Shown here: positions 60,718 through 64,000 of the stretch, one piece after another
How positions within the stretch are numbered: position 1 is the first letter of the stretch
Layout: each line of letters starts with the position of its first letter
NCBI RefSeq assembly: GCF_001938945.1
Contig: NZ_MKIO01000042.1
Location: 40,303-104,302, forward strand
Source of the DNA: Xaviernesmea rhizosphaerae
GTDB lineage: Bacteria; Pseudomonadota; Alphaproteobacteria; Rhizobiales; Rhizobiaceae
Direction of reading: 5' to 3'
DNA length: 64,000 bases
Notes under the pieces: generated by a model
What the model was told of the DNA's origin: nothing
The model's input: only the letters and a program-made list of their open reading frames with translations
Databases searched by the model: none
Position numbers and translations under genes: made by a program

Positions 60718-62352
60718 ATGGAGACATCCGCTGATCGTGTGACATCCGCTGATCGTGCGACATCCCCTGATCTCGAGGCGGCGCTGGTGCTCTGGCGCTT
60801 CGGCCTCGGCCCCCAGGCCGGCAGCCTCGCTGCACTCGGGCGTGCTGCCCGCGATCTCCTGAAGGAGGAGATCGCCGAGCGGGCCGTGCCCGTGCCTGTC
60901 GGGCCGCGCCTGCAGTCCTCCGCCGCCCTGCTCGAGGCGCTGCGGCTCTATTCCGAGGCGGTGAAGGCCGAGCGCGAGCGCGCGCCGGGCTCCCCGGGCG
61001 CAGCCGCCGCCATGGCGCCCCCCGGCCAGGGCGCGCCCGCCTCCGCCCGGCCGGTCCAGCCCGCTTCGGTCGATCCGGCGAAGATGCCGCCGCCCGTGCC
61101 GGTTCCCGCTGCGGGCATGGCCGAGGGCATGTCGGCGCAGAAGCAGCCGGCCACCGCCCCGGCGCCGCAAATGGCCGCCCAGCCTGCGAGCAAACGCCGC
61201 TATCTGCCGCAGGAAATCCTGATCGCCGAAGCCGAGGCACGGTTCAGCGGCACGATCCATGCCCCGCTGATCGGCTTCGGCGAGCGGCTCGTCCAGTTCT
61301 GGGCCAACCATTTTGCGGTGGCCACGGGCAAGGGCGGCGAGGTGCATATTCTCGCCGGCGCCTTCGAGCGCGAGGCCATCCGCCCGCATGTCTTCGGCCG
61401 GTTCGAGGAGATGCTGCAGGCGGTGGAAAGCCATCCAGCCATGCTCGCCTTTCTCGACAATCAGCAATCGGTCGGCCCGCAATCCCCCGTAGGGCTGAAG
61501 GGCAAGCAGGGGCTGAACGAAAACCTCGCCCGCGAGATCCTGGAGCTGCATACGCTCGGCGTCGCCGGCGGCTACAGCCAAGGCGATGTCACCGCGCTCG
61601 CCCGCATCATCACCGGCTGGACGGTGGCGCGCGGCGAGAAACAGCCTGACACTGTTCGTGGCCGCTTTCTCTTCCGCGCCGAAGCGCATGAGCCCGGCGA
61701 CCAGACGGTGATGGGCCTGACCTATGCGGCGGGCGGCGTGGAGCAGGGGCGGGCGGCGCTTGCCGATCTCGCCCGCCATCCGGCCACGGCCCATCATCTG
61801 GCGCTCAAGCTCGCCCGTCATTTCATCGCCGACGATCCGCCGCCGGCGCTGACGGATCGTCTGGCCGCCGCCTATACGCGCAGCCGAGGCGATCTCTCGG
61901 CCGTCTATCTCGCTCTCGTCGAGGCGCCGGAGGCCTGGAATCCGGCCCTGACCAAGATCCGCCCGCCGCTCGATTATGTTAGCCTTCTCCTGCGCACGAC
62001 GGGGCTGAAGCCGAAGCCCGAACAGGTGCTGCAGGTGATGAAGGCGCTCGGACAGCCGCTCTGGGACCCGTCCGGCCCCAATGGCTTTTCCGACAAGAGC
62101 GAGAATTGGGCTTCGGCCGAAGGTCTGGCCACGCGGCTGGATGCCGCCAGCCTCTTCGCCGGCCAGGCTCTCGGTCAGTCCGGCGGTCAGTCCGGCGGCC
62201 AGCCGGGCGGCGATCTCGATCCCCGCAGCTTCCTCGCCGACCGGCTGGGGCCGCTCCTCAGCCCGGAGACGCTCAAGACCGTCTCGCGCGCCGAAACCCG
62301 GGCGCAGGGCCTGACGCTCGCTTTCCTTTCCCCCGAATTTCAAAGGCGCTGA
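60718..62352 (+). CDS. DUF1800 family protein
   Basis: A 544-residue protein of the DUF1800 family, known from the segments LVQFWANHFAVATGKGGEVH, MLAFLDNQQSVGP, KQGLNENLAREILELHTLGV, ITGWTVARG, and LALKLARHFIADDPP. The first 20 residues contain a 6-residue tandem repeat (TSADRV, TSADRA, TSPDLE), and residues 90-160 are a Pro/Ala-rich insertion. ATG 60718 has GGAAAGGTCGG upstream. It is paired with the DUF1501 gene 2 bases downstream, the usual arrangement of these two families. No biochemical function is established to my knowledge; the pair is thought to act in the envelope. Confidence 0.9.
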   Translation: METSADRVTSADRATSPDLEAALVLWRFGLGPQAGSLAALGRAARDLLKEEIAERAVPVPVGPRLQSSAALLEALRLYSEAVKAERERAPGSPGAAAAMAPPGQGAPASARPVQPASVDPAKMPPPVPVPAAGMAEGMSAQKQPATAPAPQMAAQPASKRRYLPQEILIAEAEARFSGTIHAPLIGFGERLVQFWANHFAVATGKGGEVHILAGAFEREAIRPHVFGRFEEMLQAVESHPAMLAFLDNQQSVGPQSPVGLKGKQGLNENLAREILELHTLGVAGGYSQGDVTALARIITGWTVARGEKQPDTVRGRFLFRAEAHEPGDQTVMGLTYAAGGVEQGRAALADLARHPATAHHLALKLARHFIADDPPPALTDRLAAAYTRSRGDLSAVYLALVEAPEAWNPALTKIRPPLDYVSLLLRTTGLKPKPEQVLQVMKALGQPLWDPSGPNGFSDKSENWASAEGLATRLDAASLFAGQALGQSGGQSGGQPGGDLDPRSFLADRLGPLLSPETLKTVSRAETRAQGLTLAFLSPEFQRR

Positions 62353-62354
62353 CC

Positions 62355-63599
62355 ATGCTCTGCGATCCGCTCACCCCCACCCGCCGCGCCGTGCTCGGCG
62401 CTTCCGGCGCGCTGTTTGCCTGGGCCTTCATGCCGCGCCTGGCCAGCGCCGCCGCCACGCGGGATCCGCGCTTCGTCACCATCATCCTGCGCGGCGCGCT
62501 GGATGGGCTCACCGCCGTGCCGCCGACAGGCGATCCCGATTATGCCGATCTGCGCCGCGAGATCGCGCTTGGGGGGCAGGGACCCGGCGCGGCCCTGCCG
62601 CTCGATGGCTTCTTCGGCCTCCATCCCTCCATGCCGCAATTTCACCGGCTGTTCCATGCCGGCCAGGCCGCCATCATCCATGCCTGCGCCACGGGCTACC
62701 GCGACCGCTCGCATTTCGACGGGCAGGACGTGCTGGAATCGGGCTTTCCCATGCCCGGCCATGTCGAGACCGGCTGGATGAACCGGCTGATCGGCGCTCT
62801 GCCGGCGGGCGAGCGCGTGGCGCCGCGCGCCGGTCTCGCAGCCGGCGCGACCTCAGGCGGAACGCTCGGTCTCGCGGTCGGCGCCACGCCGCCGCTGCTC
62901 ATTCGCGGCGCTGCGCCGCTGCTCGGCTGGGCGCCATCCGTGCTGCGCCCGGCCGATGGCGATATCGCCGCCCGGCTCGCCGATCTCTATGGCCAGAGCG
63001 ATCCGCTCCTCGCCGGGCTCCTGCAGCAGGGCATCGACACGGGCAAGATCGCCAGCGGCCTCAATGGCAAGGCGAAAGGCGGCCCGGGCGATCCCGACGG
63101 CATGGAGCAGATGGCCATGGGCACAGCCCGGCTGCTGGCGCGCGAGGACGGCCCCCGCGTGGCCGCGCTCGCCTTCGAGGGCTGGGACACCCATGCCCAG
63201 GAGGTCGATCGGCTGGGCAAGCTGCTCGGCGGCCTCGATCGCGCCTTTGCCGCCTTCGAGGCCGGCCTGGGACCGGTGTGGAAAGACACGGTCATCCTCG
63301 TGGCCACCGAATTCGGCCGCACGGCCCGCATCAATGGCACGGAGGGCACCGACCACGGCACAGCCACGGTCGCCTTTCTCGCCGGTGGCGCCGTGCGCGG
63401 CGGCCGTGTTCTCGCCGACTGGCCGGGCCTGAAGCAGAGCGCGCTCTACGAGGCCCGCGATCTGGCCCCGACCACCGACCTCAGGGCCGTGGCCAAGGGG
63501 GTGGCGGTGGAGCTCCTCGGCCTCTCCGCCACGCCGCTGGGCCAGACGGTCTTCCCCGGAACGGAAGGGCTCGCGCCGCTGAAGGGGCTGATTGCTTGA
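62355..63599 (+). CDS. DUF1501 family protein with Tat-type signal
   Basis: A 414-residue protein. It starts MLCDPLTPTRRAVLGASGAL with a twin-arginine signal (RR, then AVLGASGALFAWAFMPRLASAA), so it is exported folded. The mature part has the DUF1501 hallmarks: RDPRFVTIILRGALDGLTAV, PMPGHVETGWMNRLIGAL, FEGWDTHAQEVDRLGKLLGG and EFGRTARINGTEGTDHGTA, which recall the alkaline phosphatase/sulfatase fold. It lies 2 bases after the DUF1800 stop, so translation is coupled. A shared role of the two proteins at or outside the inner membrane is inferred from the pairing. Confidence 0.92.
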   Translation: MLCDPLTPTRRAVLGASGALFAWAFMPRLASAAATRDPRFVTIILRGALDGLTAVPPTGDPDYADLRREIALGGQGPGAALPLDGFFGLHPSMPQFHRLFHAGQAAIIHACATGYRDRSHFDGQDVLESGFPMPGHVETGWMNRLIGALPAGERVAPRAGLAAGATSGGTLGLAVGATPPLLIRGAAPLLGWAPSVLRPADGDIAARLADLYGQSDPLLAGLLQQGIDTGKIASGLNGKAKGGPGDPDGMEQMAMGTARLLAREDGPRVAALAFEGWDTHAQEVDRLGKLLGGLDRAFAAFEAGLGPVWKDTVILVATEFGRTARINGTEGTDHGTATVAFLAGGAVRGGRVLADWPGLKQSALYEARDLAPTTDLRAVAKGVAVELLGLSATPLGQTVFPGTEGLAPLKGLIA

Positions 63600-63951
63600 T
63601 CATCTGAGCGCTTGACGGGGGAAGGGCGGGGCGCGAAAGAGACGGCCCGCCTCGCGGGGCCGACGCAATAAGGACGGCGCTCCAGCGCGGCGCGCTACTT
63701 CCCGGCTCGCTCCCGTCGGTCCAAGGAAGGTGCCGGCCATGGCTCTTCGGCGCGCGGAGCCTGCTCAATCTGGCAATTTGCGCCGCTTTCTCCTCTTTTT
63801 TTCCAGTTCTCAGCCAGTTTCAGTCCGCTCTGATGCCTAAATGGGCCCTGCTGCGGGGAGGATCGCCCTGCCAACTAAGGGTCTCCGTCAGTTTTTCCCT
63901 TTAGTTTTCAGTCTCTTAACCAGTTCCGTCATTTTTCTTTCATTTCCTGTG
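63600..63951. other. non-coding region leading to the putative rRNA promoter
   Basis: The first 170 bases are GC-rich. From about 63770 the DNA turns pyrimidine- and T-rich on this strand, with repeated CAGTT/TCAGT motifs (TTCCAGTTCTCAGCCAGTTTC near 63800). Such an AT-rich run before a strong promoter can act as an UP-like element. No gene is seen. Confidence 0.5.
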
Positions 63952-63981
63952 TTGACGTTTCGGGTTTGGTGGCCGTATAAG
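63952..63981 (+). promoter_or_regulatory. putative rRNA operon promoter
   Basis: TTGACG (63952-63957), an 18-base spacer and TATAAG (63976-63981) followed by GCGCTCATCG resemble rrn promoters of rhizobia, where a TTGACx box, TATAAG and a GC-rich discriminator precede the 16S leader. The 16S gene itself would lie beyond the window, so this is inference from the promoter alone. Confidence 0.55.
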
Positions 63982-64000
63982 GCGCTCATCGAACGAGGGG

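Overview
The window reads as a high-GC chromosomal segment from an alphaproteobacterium of the Hyphomicrobiales (Rhizobiales), most likely Rhizobiaceae or a close relative. Three things point there. Short palindromic repeats with the core GAAAACCGGTTCCCACTTTT, a pattern I know from Rhizobiaceae intergenic DNA, lie between many genes. The catabolic layout is typical, with ABC sugar importers each tied to a local LacI, DeoR, SorC or XRE-type regulator. The hexitol cluster matches the Agrobacterium altritol/galactitol type. The sequence ends on what looks like an rRNA operon promoter.

Layout. 1-3.1 kb: the tail of an ABC ATPase, a gene-poor gap, then a divergent AraC regulator and SDR oxidoreductase. 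3.4-5.7 kb: a CodA-like deaminase and an MBL hydrolase. 5.8-13.5 kb: a minus-strand fructoside operon (LacI, binding protein, two permeases, GH32 hydrolase, ATPase) with candidate LacI operators. 13.6-18.8 kb: a membrane GGDEF-EAL protein, a small secreted Gly/Thr-rich protein, PrmB and an RsuA/RluB-type pseudouridine synthase. 18.8-26.4 kb: hexitol catabolism (LacI regulator, zinc dehydrogenase, SDR polyol dehydrogenase, binding protein, and divergently a PfkB-type tagatose kinase and a GatZ-like protein). 26.6-31.7 kb: a small protein, a methyltransferase and glpR-glpD-glpK. 31.7-39.0 kb: a glycan island flanked by AT-rich DNA, with an APS kinase fused to a degenerate CysN domain, a doubly frameshifted HAD-type gene, a WsaF-like glycosyltransferase and a two-module GW-type protein. 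39.0-49.2 kb: two dihydroxyacetone-kinase-type gene pairs, one with its DhaK fused to a SorC regulator, plus an SDR and an RbsABC-type importer. 49.4-51.3 kb: an XRE-cupin regulator, a GNAT acetyltransferase and a small DMT exporter, with a long palindrome. 52.0-56.9 kb: a GH15 glucosidase, zwf and a ROK glucokinase. 57.0-59.2 kb: cspA, an orphan terminator and two small charged proteins. 59.5-63.6 kb: an alpha/beta hydrolase and a DUF1800/DUF1501 pair. 63.95 kb: the putative rrn promoter.

Much of the window serves carbon uptake: fructosides, hexitols, glycerol, an unknown triose or tetrose sugar, and alpha-glucans feeding the oxidative pentose phosphate or Entner-Doudoroff route. The parts least explained by standard biology are the glycan island, the SorC-DhaK fusion beside a second kinase pair, the hexitol cluster with a binding protein but no permeases, and several structured non-coding stretches near 42.3, 50.1, 57.9 and 59.4 kb. 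All coordinates and motifs were read by eye. Family names come from recognition of motifs, not from database searches.
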